Assembly (NCBI GenBank): GCA_024707365.1
Contig: JANPZV010000005.1
Location: 1,488,001-1,552,000, forward strand
Length of the DNA: 64,000 nucleotides
Direction of reading: 5' to 3'
From: Terricaulis sp.
Lineage (GTDB): Bacteria > Pseudomonadota > Alphaproteobacteria > Caulobacterales > Aquidulcibacteraceae
Part shown: positions 18,609 through 27,796 of the stretch, in pieces
Layout: every line of letters starts with the position of its first letter
Numbering within the stretch: the stretch's first letter is position 1
Position numbers and translations under genes: made by a program
The notes under the pieces: generated by a model
Seen by the model: the letters and a program-made list of their open reading frames with translations, nothing else
Databases searched by the model: none
What the model was told of the DNA's origin: nothing

Positions 18609-19397
18609 TCAAGCGCCGCGTACGGTTTTCGTAAGGAGAGGCAAGAGCCGCTCATTGGCGGCGATAATGTGGCCGGTCTTGAGGAAATCGCCGCCCTCGA
18701 TCTCTTTCACGAAGCCGCCCGCCTCGCGCACGATGATGGCGCCGGCTGCAACATCCCAGGGGCCGAGATTGCGTTCCCAAAAGCCGTCAAAGCGGCCTGC
18801 CGCTACGTAGGCCAGATCCAGCGAAGCCGCGCCGAAGCGGCGCACGCCCGCGCTGACATTCAGCACGCGATCGGCTTCCTGAAGGAATTTCTCGCGGCCC
18901 GGCTGGCCGTGGAACGGCGCGCCGGTGGCGAAGATGGCGTCGCGCATTTCCGTGCGCGCGGCCACGCGCAGGCGGCGATCGTTGAGATAAGCGCCCGCGC
19001 CTTTCTCGGCCCAGAACAGCTCATCGCGCACCATGTTGTAGACAACCCCCGCCACCAGCACGCCCTCGCGCTCGAGCCCGATCGAGATGGCGAAATGCGG
19101 CACGCCGTGCAGGAAATTGGTGGTGCCGTCCAAAGGATCGACGATCCAGCGATTGGTCTTATCGGTGCCGGCAACCTCGCCGCGCTCTTCCATCAGGAAG
19201 CCGTAGCCGGGGCGGGCCTTGGAGAGTTCCTCATAGAGCGTTTTCTCGGCCTTGAGATCGGCGGCGGAGACAAAATCGCTCGGCCCCTTGCGCGAGACCT
19301 GCAGCTGTTCAACCTCGCCAAAATCGCGCGCCAGCGTGCGCGCGGCTTTGCGCGCGGCGGCGATCATCACGTTGAGCAGGGCCGAGGTCTGAGGCAT
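18609..19397 (-). CDS. suhB: Inositol monophosphatase family protein (SuhB-like)
   Basis: This encodes a 262-residue Mg-dependent phosphatase. The two Prosite-like motifs are plain: RWIVDPLDGTTNFLHGVPHF and LGPWDVAAGAIIVREAGG, with MEERGE supplying the first metal-binding Glu. It hydrolyses inositol-1-phosphate or related sugar phosphates; the E. coli homologue SuhB also assists rRNA antitermination. The ATG at 19397 is preferred; a GTG nine bases upstream is possible. Confidence 0.9.
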   Translation of the reverse strand: MPQTSALLNVMIAAARKAARTLARDFGEVEQLQVSRKGPSDFVSAADLKAEKTLYEELSKARPGYGFLMEERGEVAGTDKTNRWIVDPLDGTTNFLHGVPHFAISIGLEREGVLVAGVVYNMVRDELFWAEKGAGAYLNDRRLRVAARTEMRDAIFATGAPFHGQPGREKFLQEADRVLNVSAGVRRFGAASLDLAYVAAGRFDGFWERNLGPWDVAAGAIIVREAGGFVKEIEGGDFLKTGHIIAANERLLPLLTKTVRGA

Positions 19398-19530
19398 GCG
19401 CGCCACCTAGCAGGGGGGCGCCGAAGCGGCAAGGGCGGGCGCTGGATGGGGAGGGGCCCGCCCGCGCCATTTCAGGGTTAATCACGCGGGTTTGAGGGGC
19501 GCGCCTGCTTTCAAGGCGGGCGCGGCCGCT

Positions 19531-20259
19531 TCAGTTCGCCGCGAGCGGGCGAACGACGATCTCGTTCACGTCAACGCCTTCGGGCTGCTCCACGGCGAAG
19601 GCGATGGCGCGGGCGATGGCGTCAGCGGGGATGCTGATCTTGCGATAATCGCCGATGAATTGGGCCGTGGCCTCGTGCGTGATCGTGTGCGCCAGCTCAG
19701 ATTCGGTGACGCCGGGCGAAATGATCGTGGCGCGCACGAATTTGCTCTCTTGGCGCAGGCCCTCGGTGATGAAATTCACCGCCGCCTTGGTGGCGCAATA
19801 CACCGCCGCCGTCGGGATCGGCCAATAGGTCGCGATCGAGGAGGTGTTGATCACATGGCCATAGCCTTGGCGCTCAAACACCGGCAGCGCGGCGGCGACG
19901 CCGTAGAGCACGCCTTTGACGTTCACATCGATCATCCGATCCCACTCATCGACCTTGAGCGCGCTGAGCGGAGACAGCGGCATGAGCCCGGCATTGTTGA
20001 CGATGACGTCCAGCTTGCCAAAGCGCTCCACCGCGAAGCGGACGAAATCGGCTACGCTCTCGCGGCTGGTCACATCGAGCGCTTGGAACTCCGCCGTCGC
20101 ACCTTCGGCGCGCAATTCGGCGACGAGTTTTTCCAGCCGCTCGGTGCGGCGCGCGCCGACGATCACGGTGGCGCCCCGGCCAGCGAGTTCACGCGCGGTC
20201 GCCTCGCCGATGCCGCTCGATGCGCCGGTGACAGCGATGATTTTGCCTTGGATCGACAT
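19531..20259 (-). CDS. Classical short-chain dehydrogenase/reductase
   Basis: This encodes a 242-residue NAD(P)-dependent SDR. The cofactor motif is TGASSGIGEATA, the structural motif VNNAG, and the catalytic Ser-Tyr-Lys are in NTSSIATYWPIPTAAVYCATKAA. The arginine pair in VGARRTERL suggests a preference for NADP. The substrate is unknown. It is divergent from the AraC-type regulator at 20450, which is the usual arrangement for a regulator and its target. Confidence 0.9.
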   Translation of the reverse strand: MSIQGKIIAVTGASSGIGEATARELAGRGATVIVGARRTERLEKLVAELRAEGATAEFQALDVTSRESVADFVRFAVERFGKLDVIVNNAGLMPLSPLSALKVDEWDRMIDVNVKGVLYGVAAALPVFERQGYGHVINTSSIATYWPIPTAAVYCATKAAVNFITEGLRQESKFVRATIISPGVTESELAHTITHEATAQFIGDYRKISIPADAIARAIAFAVEQPEGVDVNEIVVRPLAAN

Positions 20260-20449
20260 GAGATTTTCTCCTGAATTTCATCGCCGGGGCGTGTGCCCCC
20301 GGCGATGCGGAGAAGATGGGGCATGGCCGCCGCCCAGCGGTAGAACAGGGCTCCGGGATGACTGCACAATCCTCCAAAGCTGGCTTGCCGGCCGATGCGC
20401 CCGCGCCCAGATGTGCTAGGCAAGAAACGCCAAAACCAAGGGGTTTGCC

Positions 20450-21337
20450 GTGGATCGCCAAGCTGAACTCGTTGCTCTGATTGACAAGCACTCCAGCGAG
20501 GGCATGCGCCCGAGCGCCATTCCGCGCCTTTCATTGATCCGCGCGACCGCCCCCTCGGAGCCGATCCACACGCTTTACGAAGCCTCGCTCTGCCTTGTGG
20601 TGCAGGGCAAAAAGCAGGTGCAGCTGGGTGAGCGCGTGCTCGAATATGATAGCGGCGCCTTCCTTGCGGTGTCGGTGGACATGGCTGTCGTCGGGCGGGT
20701 GATCGAGGCCAGCCGGGAAAAGCCCTATCTCTGCTTTGCGCTCATGCTGGATCGCGCGGCGCTTGCGGCGCTGGCGCTGGAGATGGGCCCGCCGCAAGCC
20801 GGGGAGCCGGGCTCGGGGATGGCGCTGGGGCCAATGAACGCGGATTTGCTCGATGCGGCGCTGCGGCTGGTGCGGTTGCTTGAGACGCCGCGCGACATTC
20901 CCGTGCTGGCGCCGATGGCGGAGCGGGAATTGCTGTATCGCTTGCTGGCGGGGCCGAACGGGGCGCGGCTGCGCCAGATCGCGCACGCCGAATCCAAGCT
21001 CTCGCAAGTCAGCCGCGCCATCAGCTGGATCAAGCTCAATTACCGCGAGGCGTTTTCCATCGAAGCGCTCGCCGCCGAAGCGCGCATGAGCGCTTCGGCG
21101 TTGCACCTGCATTTCAAGCAAGTCACCTCGCTCAGCCCGCTGCAATACCAGAAGCAGATCCGCCTGCACGAAGCGCGGCGCTTGATCTTGAGCACGGCGA
21201 TGGATGCAGCCAGCGCCGCGCACGAGGTTGGCTATGACAGCCCCTCACAATTCAGCCGCGAATATCGCCGCTTGTTTGGCGCCCCGCCTTTGCGTGACGC
21301 CGCGCGCTTGCGTGAAGCGGGCCTGGCGGCCTCTTAA
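20450..21337 (+). CDS. AraC-family transcriptional regulator (AraC_N type)
   Basis: This encodes 295 residues with a GTG start. The N-terminal cupin-like AraC_N domain contains HTLYEASLCLVVQGKKQVQL and FLAVSVDMAVVGRV. The C-terminal double helix-turn-helix holds FSIEALAAEARMSASALHLH and AAHEVGYDSPSQFSREYRRL. Regulators of this subgroup often control a neighbouring divergent oxidoreductase, here the SDR gene across a 190-bp gap. The inducer is unknown. Confidence 0.9.
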   Translation: MDRQAELVALIDKHSSEGMRPSAIPRLSLIRATAPSEPIHTLYEASLCLVVQGKKQVQLGERVLEYDSGAFLAVSVDMAVVGRVIEASREKPYLCFALMLDRAALAALALEMGPPQAGEPGSGMALGPMNADLLDAALRLVRLLETPRDIPVLAPMAERELLYRLLAGPNGARLRQIAHAESKLSQVSRAISWIKLNYREAFSIEALAAEARMSASALHLHFKQVTSLSPLQYQKQIRLHEARRLILSTAMDAASAAHEVGYDSPSQFSREYRRLFGAPPLRDAARLREAGLAAS

Positions 21338-21340
21338 GCC

Positions 21341-22024
21341 CTAAGCCCCGTCGCCGCTGGCGCGCCAGCGTGCGAACCAATCCAGCGTGCGCTTGAGCGC
21401 GATCTCGCTGGCCTCGGCGCTGTAGTCGTGGCTTTCACGGCGGCAGAAGCCGTGGCCTGCGTCATAGATATGGATCGGCGTGGCCGCGGGCGCCGCTGTG
21501 CGCACGCGCTCGATATCGGCTGGCGGGATCGAGGCGTCGCGCGCGCCGTAATGCAGCATGGCAGGCGCTTTCGGCGGCTGGTCGAGCAGGTTCAGGATCG
21601 CGCGCCCGTAAAAGCAGGATGCGGCGCGCACGTTCGCGCACTGCGCAGCCGCCGCCCAAGCCGCAGCGCCGCCCCAGCAGAAGCCGGTGACGAAGGCTGG
21701 CTTGGCCAGCACGTCGATCGCCGCCTGCGTGTCGCCGATCACCTGCGCCCAGGGCGTGCGCTGCACAGCGTCGCGGCCTTTGGCGATCCCCTCGGGGTTT
21801 ACCGGCGCCAGAAAGGCGGGATCGATCCGTGCGAAATATGCCGGGGCGATCACCTCATAGCCCGCCGCCGCGAACACGCTGGCGATCTCCTCGATATGCG
21901 GCGTGAGGCCAAATATTTCTTGGATCACCACCACGCCCCCCTTCGGCGGGCCCTCGGCGCTTTTGTGCAGTGCGGGAAAAGCGAAGCCATCGTGGCTGCT
22001 GGTGAGTGTGATCGAAGCGCTCAT
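21341..22024 (-). CDS. Dienelactone hydrolase family protein
   Basis: This encodes a 227-residue alpha/beta hydrolase. The Cys nucleophile is in VTGFCWGGAAA, the acid in YGARDASIP and the His in YDAGHGFCRR, the DLH triad. VVVIQEIFGLTPHIEEIASV is the typical N-terminal segment with the Glu that controls the Cys. It may act in aromatic degradation or general detoxification. The start at 22024 (MSASITLTSS) is chosen; an upstream in-frame Met at 22090 has no domain support. Confidence 0.88.
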   Translation of the reverse strand: MSASITLTSSHDGFAFPALHKSAEGPPKGGVVVIQEIFGLTPHIEEIASVFAAAGYEVIAPAYFARIDPAFLAPVNPEGIAKGRDAVQRTPWAQVIGDTQAAIDVLAKPAFVTGFCWGGAAAWAAAAQCANVRAASCFYGRAILNLLDQPPKAPAMLHYGARDASIPPADIERVRTAAPAATPIHIYDAGHGFCRRESHDYSAEASEIALKRTLDWFARWRASGDGA

Positions 22025-22133
22025 GCGGCGTTGGTCGCACAATGTCGCCGCTTGGTCGAGTGCGTGCGCCGCTAACGAGAAGTTGAGCAACCTGGCGCTG
22101 GCGCATGCGCGGGCTTAAGCACATGCTTTCGCC

Positions 22134-23117
22134 ATGTCGCTTGTGCGCGCCCTTGTGTTGGGATGTGCGCTCTTCGCTTCGGCGGGGGCTGCGGCGGCGC
22201 AATGCGTCGCCCCTCCGCCGCCTGATCCCGCCGCCGCACAAGAGGCGGCGGCCGGCGCGAGCGGCTTTGATGATCTGGGCCGTGTTGTTGCGCCGGTGAT
22301 GGTCAACGGGCAGGGCCCGTTCCGCTTCATTGTCGATACCGGGGCGAACCGATCTGCGCTGTCGGAGGGGCTCGCGCGCCGGCTCAATCTCACGCCAAGC
22401 GGCGAGGGCGCGGTCCATAGCGTGCATGAGGTCGTCACCGCGCCGCTGGTGCGCGTGGACTCGCTGCGCTACGGCCCGCTCTCCATGCCCAGCCAAGAAA
22501 TGCCGATGCTGGAGGGCGCAATGCTTGCCGGCGAGCATGGGCTGCTGGGCGTCGATGGCATGGCGGGGCGGCGGCTGCGCATGGATTTCACGCGGCGTTG
22601 CATCGAGATCGTACCCGCGCGTGGGGCGCAGACGCTTGGCCGGGGCTGGACGCGGCTGCGCGGGGAGCTGCGCTTTGGCAATCTCGTTGTGGTGCGCGGC
22701 GTTGTGCAAGGCATGCGCGTCAATGTGTTGATCGACACCGGCTCTAATGTCTCGCTCGCCAATCGCGCGCTGCATCAAGCGCTCGCGGCGCGCACGCGCT
22801 ATGCGCGCGATGCAGAGGGGTTCGGGCGTGCGTTCACCGCCGGCGATCCGGTGGTGCTGGATACGGCGCTGGTATTGCCGGCGCTGGCGGTCGGCGAGCT
22901 TAGAATGTCGAACCTGCTCTTGTTTGTCGGCGATTATCACATCTTCTCGCTCTGGGGGCTGGATGCGGAGCCCACGGTGCTTGTTGGCATGGATGTGATC
23001 GGGCGCGCCGGCGGGCTGGCGATCGATTATCACAACGCCAATGTTTATTTGCGGCTTGATCGGCGCAATTTGGCTTCGCCACGGCTCGATGATGTGATGC
23101 TGTTTAGGCGCCAGTGA
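22134..23117 (+). CDS. Secreted two-lobe retropepsin-like aspartic protease
   Basis: This encodes 327 residues with a cleavable signal (MSLVRALVLGCALFASAGAA, then AAAQ). Two aspartyl-protease lobes are visible in one chain: FIVDTGANRSALS (D68) with LLGVDGMAG as flap/second motif, and VLIDTGSNVSLAN (D200) with VLVGMDVIGRAGGLAIDY. Bacterial retropepsin-like proteins usually have one DTG and act as dimers, so two complete DTG motifs suggest a pepsin-like monomer made of duplicated lobes. The target is unknown; an envelope location follows from the signal. Its stop overlaps the end of the convergent MFS gene. Confidence 0.82.
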   Translation: MSLVRALVLGCALFASAGAAAAQCVAPPPPDPAAAQEAAAGASGFDDLGRVVAPVMVNGQGPFRFIVDTGANRSALSEGLARRLNLTPSGEGAVHSVHEVVTAPLVRVDSLRYGPLSMPSQEMPMLEGAMLAGEHGLLGVDGMAGRRLRMDFTRRCIEIVPARGAQTLGRGWTRLRGELRFGNLVVVRGVVQGMRVNVLIDTGSNVSLANRALHQALAARTRYARDAEGFGRAFTAGDPVVLDTALVLPALAVGELRMSNLLLFVGDYHIFSLWGLDAEPTVLVGMDVIGRAGGLAIDYHNANVYLRLDRRNLASPRLDDVMLFRRQ

Positions 23118-24316
23118 ACAGCCGCCCGCGCTCGGTCCAAAGCACCACAGCCAGGCTCAGCCCCGCCAGCACAGTCATGCCGAGCGCAAACGGCAGCGCC
23201 GTGCCGTCAAACTGGCGTGCGATCAAGCCGCCGACAATCGCGCCCACCGCGCCAGTCACCGCGCCATAAAGCGATGCGGCCGATCCCGCCATGCGGCCGA
23301 CATTCTCCATCGCCAGCGCGTTGAAATTTCCACCGATCAGCCCGAACGCGCCCAGCGCCAGCGAGAGAAGGCTGAAAAACAACCAAAATTGCGCGAAGCC
23401 GAGCATCACCAGCACCGTTAGAATGGCGCTGAAGCCAAGAAAAAACCAAAAGCCCGCTTTGCGAGATGCGGCGCATGCCAAACCGCACCACAAGACGGGA
23501 ATTCAAGAACGCCCCCGCCGACATCGCCACCGCCACCGCCGCGAACGCCAGCGCAAAGCGATCGCCGAGATCGTACACGTCCACGAACAATTGCTCCGAT
23601 GAGGTCACGTAGCCGAACATGCAGCCGACGATGAAGGTGGAGGCGATCATATAGCCGAACGCCTGGCGATCGCTCAGCACCGCGCGCGCGGCGCGGGCGA
23701 TGGCGCGGAGGTGGAACGGGGTGGTGTTTTCCGGGCGCAAGGTTTCGGGCAGGCGCAGATAAGCCCAGATCAGCACGATAACCGCGTAAACCAGCAGCGC
23801 GCCGAAAATCCAGCGCCAAGGCGCAACGAAAAGGATCAACTGGCCAAGGCCCGGCGCCAGGATCGGCACGATCATGAACACTGTCATCGCCATCGACATG
23901 ATCTGCGCCATGCGCGGGCCGCTGGTGAGATCGCGCACCAGGGCGGTGGCGATCACGCGCGTTGCGCCGGCGGCGACCCCTTGCAGCGCGCGCGCGGCCA
24001 GCATCAGTTCAAAACTCGGCGCGATCGTGCACAAAAGCGCGCCGACGATGTAGAAGGCCGTCGCCCAGAGCAGGACCGCGCGGCGGCCGAAGGCATCGCT
24101 CAGCGGGCCGTAGATCAGCTGGCTGATCCCGAACATGAACACGTAGACGACGATAATCAGCTGGCGGTCATTGGCCGCGCCGAGCGCAAAATCCCTGCCG
24201 ATGTCCGGCAGCGCCGGCAGCATGATGTCGATGCTCAGCGCATTGAGCGCCATCAGCGACGCCACAAGCGCCACCAGCTCCGGCAGCGGCAGCGGAAGGG
24301 GCGTCTCTTCACGCAT
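23104..24316 (-). CDS. Bcr/CflA-type multidrug efflux MFS transporter, one frameshift
   Basis: This is a twelve-helix DHA1 drug:proton antiporter of about 403 residues. The start region [20 protein letters not shown], motif [17 protein letters not shown] and motif C-like [14 protein letters not shown] are typical of Bcr/CflA. The frame breaks at the A run 23440-23445 (six T on the coding strand). Deleting one base joins SGLLVF to [11 protein letters not shown]. The start overlaps the ychF stop by 8 bp. Confidence 0.85.
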
Positions 24317-25406
24317 TGAAGCGGAAGTGCATCACATCGCCTTCGCGCACGACATAGTCCTTGCCTTCAAGCCGCATCTTGCCCGCTTCCTTTGCGCCGG
24401 TTTCGCCTTTGTTGGCGATGTAATCGTCATAGGAGATGGTTTCGGCGCGGATGAAGCCTTTCTCGAAATCGCCATGGATCACGCCTGCGGCCTGCGGGGC
24501 TGTCCAGCCCTTTTGAATGGTCCAGGCGCGGGCTTCCTTGGGGCCGACGGTAAAATAGGTTTGCAAGCCAAGCAGATTGTAGCCGGCGTGAATGAGGCGG
24601 GTGAGGCCCGGCTCTTCCAGGCCCACGGTTTGCAGAAACTCGGTTTGCTCATCATCGCTCAGCGCGGCGATTTCGGCTTCCAATTGCGCGCAGATGACAA
24701 CGCAGGCGGCGCTTTCTGCTTTCGCGCGTTCTTCAACCCGGGCCGTGTGGGCGTTGCCCGCGCCCGCGTCTTCTTCGTTGACGTTGCACACATAAAGCAC
24801 AGGCAGCGCGGTGAGGAGCTGCAGCATGGCGAAGGCTTTTTCTTCCTCCGGCGCGCGCGTTGTCAGCCGCGCGGGCTTGCCCTCTTCGAGCAGCGCCTTG
24901 GCGCGCAACACCAGCTCAAGCGTGAGCTTGCTTTCTTTATCGCCGCCCTTGGCGCGCTTTTCGAGATTGGTGATGCGCTTTTCCAAGCTCTCAAGATCGG
25001 CCAGCATCAGCTCGGTTTCGACCGTTTCGAGATCGGCGATCGGATCGATGCGGCCTTCGACGTGGGTGATGTCATCATTCTCAAAGCAGCGCAGCACGTA
25101 GGCGATGGCGTCGCATTCGCGGATATTGGCGAGGAATTGGTTGCCCAGCCCTTCGCCCTTGGAGGCGCCGCGCACCAGGCCCGCAATATCGACGAAATTC
25201 ATCCGCGTCGGGATGATCTCTTTTGAGCCGGCGATCTCGGCGAGTTTTTGCAGGCGCGGCTCGGGCATCGCCACCTCGCCGACATTCGGCTCAATGGTGC
25301 AGAACGGATAATTGGCCGCTTGCGCCGCCGCGGTTTTCGTCAGCGCGTTGAAAAGCGTGGATTTGCCGACATTCGGCAAACCCACGATGCCGCATTTAAA
25401 GCCCAA
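24309..25406 (-). CDS. ychF: Redox-regulated ATPase/GTPase YchF
   Basis: This encodes a 365-residue Obg-family P-loop protein that binds ATP in preference to GTP and associates with ribosomes. Motifs are [15 protein letters not shown] (G1), [19 protein letters not shown] (G3), YVCNVNEED (the NxxE replacement of NKxD typical for YchF) and the C-terminal TGS-like domain ending [14 protein letters not shown]. Confidence 0.95.
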   Translation of the reverse strand: MGFKCGIVGLPNVGKSTLFNALTKTAAAQAANYPFCTIEPNVGEVAMPEPRLQKLAEIAGSKEIIPTRMNFVDIAGLVRGASKGEGLGNQFLANIRECDAIAYVLRCFENDDITHVEGRIDPIADLETVETELMLADLESLEKRITNLEKRAKGGDKESKLTLELVLRAKALLEEGKPARLTTRAPEEEKAFAMLQLLTALPVLYVCNVNEEDAGAGNAHTARVEERAKAESAACVVICAQLEAEIAALSDDEQTEFLQTVGLEEPGLTRLIHAGYNLLGLQTYFTVGPKEARAWTIQKGWTAPQAAGVIHGDFEKGFIRAETISYDDYIANKGETGAKEAGKMRLEGKDYVVREGDVMHFRFNA

Positions 25407-25510
25407 TTTCGATCTCCCGGATTCAGCCCAGCGATAGCGGTTTGGCGTGGCTTCCGCTATGGTGCGCGCGCCGCCCCGCCTGAGATAGGGTGTCGCGCCG
25501 GAGCCGCCAG

Positions 25511-25732
25511 ATGACCAAGTTCGAGCGCATCACCGCCGCCCTGGAAGCCTTGCCGGAAGCGCGGCGGGAGGAAATCGCCGATATCCTGGAAACCCTGTTC
25601 TTCGGCGATCTGCACCCGGAAACCAGCCTGAGCCCGGAACAAGTGGCCGATCTTGAGAAGCGTCTCGCGAACCCTGGGCCGATCGCCTCGGAGACCGAGG
25701 TGGAAGCTTTTTTCCGCCGTTTTTCGGCGTGA
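25511..25732 (+). CDS. Antitoxin-like small acidic protein of a ParDE/RelBE-type pair
   Basis: This encodes a 73-residue acidic helical protein, [20 protein letters not shown], with [20 protein letters not shown] near the C-terminus. Such C-terminal tails are seen in antitoxins encoded before ParE-type toxins. The start at 25511 is the first ATG; a GTG at 25490 is possible. The TGA overlaps the GTG of the next gene, so the two are translationally coupled. Confidence 0.65.
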   Translation: MTKFERITAALEALPEARREEIADILETLFFGDLHPETSLSPEQVADLEKRLANPGPIASETEVEAFFRRFSA

Positions 25733-25989
25733 GCTTGAAGCGCCTGATTTGGCGCAGGCAAGCGCTTGCCGACTTGCAGGGCTTTCATGACTGGTTGGCG
25801 ACAATCGAGGGCGCAAAGCCCAAGCGGGTTGTGCGCATTATTCGCCTCGCGGCTGAAAGCCTGAGGCGGCTGGGCGATATTGGCCGCCCTGGCGTCGGGG
25901 AGGGATTGCGCGAGCTTTCCGTGCGCAACGCGCCTTACGTGATCGTGTATCGTTTCAGCGGCGATGAGATCGAGATCCTCGCTGTTTAG
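25729..25989 (+). CDS. RelE/ParE-family toxin-like protein
   Basis: This encodes an 86-residue basic protein with the RelE/ParE fold pattern: [20 protein letters not shown] (N-terminal helices), GVGEGLRELSVRNAPYVIVY (central beta strands with a conserved R-E-L turn) and [12 protein letters not shown] (final strand). ParE-type toxins inhibit gyrase; RelE-type toxins cut mRNA. The sequence looks closer to ParE. It starts with GTG overlapping the antitoxin stop. Confidence 0.8.
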   Translation: MSLKRLIWRRQALADLQGFHDWLATIEGAKPKRVVRIIRLAAESLRRLGDIGRPGVGEGLRELSVRNAPYVIVYRFSGDEIEILAV

Positions 25990-26291
25990 CCGAGCGCGGC
26001 TGCGGCCTGCGCCACCTTCATGCGCGCGCCAATTGTGGGCGAATCCTCCAGCCCGCGCAGCGCGGCGTTGTAGTCGCGCTCCGGGTCGATGGCTCTTTGC
26101 GCTGCTTTGCCGATGCCGCGCGCGGTGCGCCCGCTTGTCATTTCCGGCAGCAGCACGGCGAAGAAATACACCGCAGGCCCCAGCAGCGGCGCCATCAGGA
26201 AGATGATGAGCCAATACATCTCGCGCCCGCTGCGCACGACATGCACGCCGCAGAAAATTGAAGGCAGGTACGAAAGGATCAGAAGGATCAC
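25986..26291 (-). CDS. Small membrane protein with PLDc_N-like helices
   Basis: This encodes 101 residues. Two hydrophobic helices ([40 protein letters not shown]) are followed by a cytoplasmic segment [20 protein letters not shown]. The layout resembles the start of longer TPR-carrying membrane proteins in alphaproteobacteria; here it ends early at AAAALG. The start overlaps the pth stop by 4 bp. Confidence 0.7.
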   Translation of the reverse strand: MILLILSYLPSIFCGVHVVRSGREMYWLIIFLMAPLLGPAVYFFAVLLPEMTSGRTARGIGKAAQRAIDPERDYNAALRGLEDSPTIGARMKVAQAAAALG

Positions 26292-26905
26292 GACGCATCC
26301 TCCGCATCGCGCGGCTTGCGCGGATCGGCTTTGGGCGAGGGCGCCAGCCGCATCACCTCGCCCTGATACTTCTCATCCTCCCCGCGCGCGAGCAGGGGCG
26401 CGGCCTTGGCGCAGGCGTCGAGCAACGCCTCCACCCATGCGGCCTCGGCCTTGGCGAAATCGCCCAGCACGTAATGATGCACCAGCGCCTTATCGCCCGG
26501 ATGGCCCACGCCCATGCGGGCGCGGCGGAAGCCTTCGCCAACCGATGAGGCGATGATCGAGCGGATGCCGTTATGGCCCGCCGCGCCGCCGCCGGTTTTC
26601 ATGCGGAAGCGGCCTGGGGCAAGATCGATCTCATCGTAAAACGCGATCACGCTGGGCGCGGAGAGTTTGTAGAAACTCGCCGCCTCGCCCACGGCGCGGC
26701 CGCTCTCGTTCATATAGGTTTGCGGCTTCATCAAAAGCGCGCGCACGCCATCGATCTGGCCTTCGGCGATCTCGGCCTGGAATTTCTTTTTCCATGGGCC
26801 AAAGCCGTGGGCGCGGCCAATCGCGTCCACGGCCATGAAGCCGATATTGTGTCTGTTGCCGGCGTATTTCGCGCCAGGATTGCCGAGGCCGACCAAAAGC
26901 AGCAT
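26288..26905 (-). CDS. pth: Peptidyl-tRNA hydrolase
   Basis: This encodes a 205-residue Pth that recycles tRNA from prematurely released peptidyl-tRNA. Key residues are visible: [18 protein letters not shown] with the catalytic His of the NRHN motif, [26 protein letters not shown] with the Asp, and [13 protein letters not shown]. It lies just downstream of rplY, a common genome pairing. Confidence 0.95.
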   Translation of the reverse strand: MLLLVGLGNPGAKYAGNRHNIGFMAVDAIGRAHGFGPWKKKFQAEIAEGQIDGVRALLMKPQTYMNESGRAVGEAASFYKLSAPSVIAFYDEIDLAPGRFRMKTGGGAAGHNGIRSIIASSVGEGFRRARMGVGHPGDKALVHHYVLGDFAKAEAAWVEALLDACAKAAPLLARGEDEKYQGEVMRLAPSPKADPRKPRDAEDAS

Positions 26906-26947
26906 GGCGCCAGCCTCAGCTTTGCCCGCGTGGCGGCGGGAGGGGCG

Positions 26948-27586
26948 TTATTTCTTGTCGCCGGCTTTCTTTTCGGCGGGCGCGGCGGCGGCGGCGGCTT
27001 CTTCGGCCGGCGCTTCTTCTTCCACCTTGCGGCCAACGATCGTGGCGATGGTGAAATCGCGATCCTTGATCACCGGGCGCGCGCCGGCGGGCAGGGTGAT
27101 CGAGGAAATGTGGATCGATTCCCCAATATCCTTGCCGGTGAGATCAACCTCGAGCTGCTCGGGGATGGCGCTGGCTTTCACCTTGAGGCGAACCGTGTGG
27201 CGCACGATGTTGAGCGCGCCGCCGCGCTTGAGGCCCGGCGAGGCTTCGTGGTTCTTGAAATGCACCACGACATCCACCGCGATCTCGGAATTTTCTTCCA
27301 CGCGATAGAGGTCGATATGGATCGGGTGATCCGTGACCGGGTGGAATTGGATATCGCGCGGGATCACCGGCTGCTTCTCGCCCTTATGGTCAAGCTCGAC
27401 CATGTGCGAGAGGAACTTGCCCGAGCGGATCGCGGCGTGCACGTCTGCGGCCTTGATCTCGATCGGCACAGCCCCGCGCGGGCCGCCATAAAGCACGCCC
27501 GGAATGCTGCCGGAATTACGAATGGTGCGGGCCGCGCCCGTGCCGGTGCGCTCACGCACTTCAACGTTCAAAACAATGCCAGCCAT
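26948..27586 (-). CDS. rplY: 50S ribosomal protein L25/general stress protein Ctc
   Basis: This encodes a 212-residue two-domain bL25. The 5S rRNA-binding N-domain contains RERTGTGAARTIRNSGSIPG and YGG; the TL5/CTC C-domain contains HFKNHEASPGLKRGGALNIV. The tail is a low-complexity A/E/K segment (EEEAPAEEAAAAAAPAEKK). It has its own promoter and precedes pth. Confidence 0.95.
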   Translation of the reverse strand: MAGIVLNVEVRERTGTGAARTIRNSGSIPGVLYGGPRGAVPIEIKAADVHAAIRSGKFLSHMVELDHKGEKQPVIPRDIQFHPVTDHPIHIDLYRVEENSEIAVDVVVHFKNHEASPGLKRGGALNIVRHTVRLKVKASAIPEQLEVDLTGKDIGESIHISSITLPAGARPVIKDRDFTIATIVGRKVEEEAPAEEAAAAAAPAEKKAGDKK

Positions 27587-27615
27587 GGGCCTTAAGCCTT
27601 CAAATCCGCGCGCGT

Positions 27616-27663
27616 CGGGAAAATGGAAGCGGGGCTTCTAGCCGAAGGCGTTGCGCTCCGCAA
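27616..27663 (-). promoter_or_regulatory. rplY promoter with conserved ribosomal-protein discriminator
   Basis: On the minus strand a -35 TTGCGG (27658-27663), a 17-bp spacer ending CTTCGGC, and a -10 TAGAAG (27635-27640) are followed directly by CCCCGCTTCCATTTTCC. Confidence 0.65.
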
Positions 27664-27740
27664 GGCGGGGGCGCGCGCGAGGGGCGCATGGCTGGCTTCC
27701 GGCCCGGCGGCGCGGACGGATCGCGCGTTCATGCCCCGGC

Positions 27741-27792
27741 TTGACACGCGCCAAAATCTATGAGTTATTTAATTTATTAGTTAAATAGGTGG
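27741..27792 (+). promoter_or_regulatory. Promoter and candidate operator of the ArsR-type regulator
   Basis: A -35 TTGACA lies at 27741-27746. A perfect inverted repeat TATTTAA (27766-27772) and TTAAATA (27781-27787) with an 8-bp spacer covers the expected -10 region, and AGGTGG (27787-27792) is the ribosome binding site. The very AT-rich operator in a GC-rich genome fits autorepression by the ArsR-like protein. Confidence 0.65.
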
Positions 27793-27796
27793 CCGC

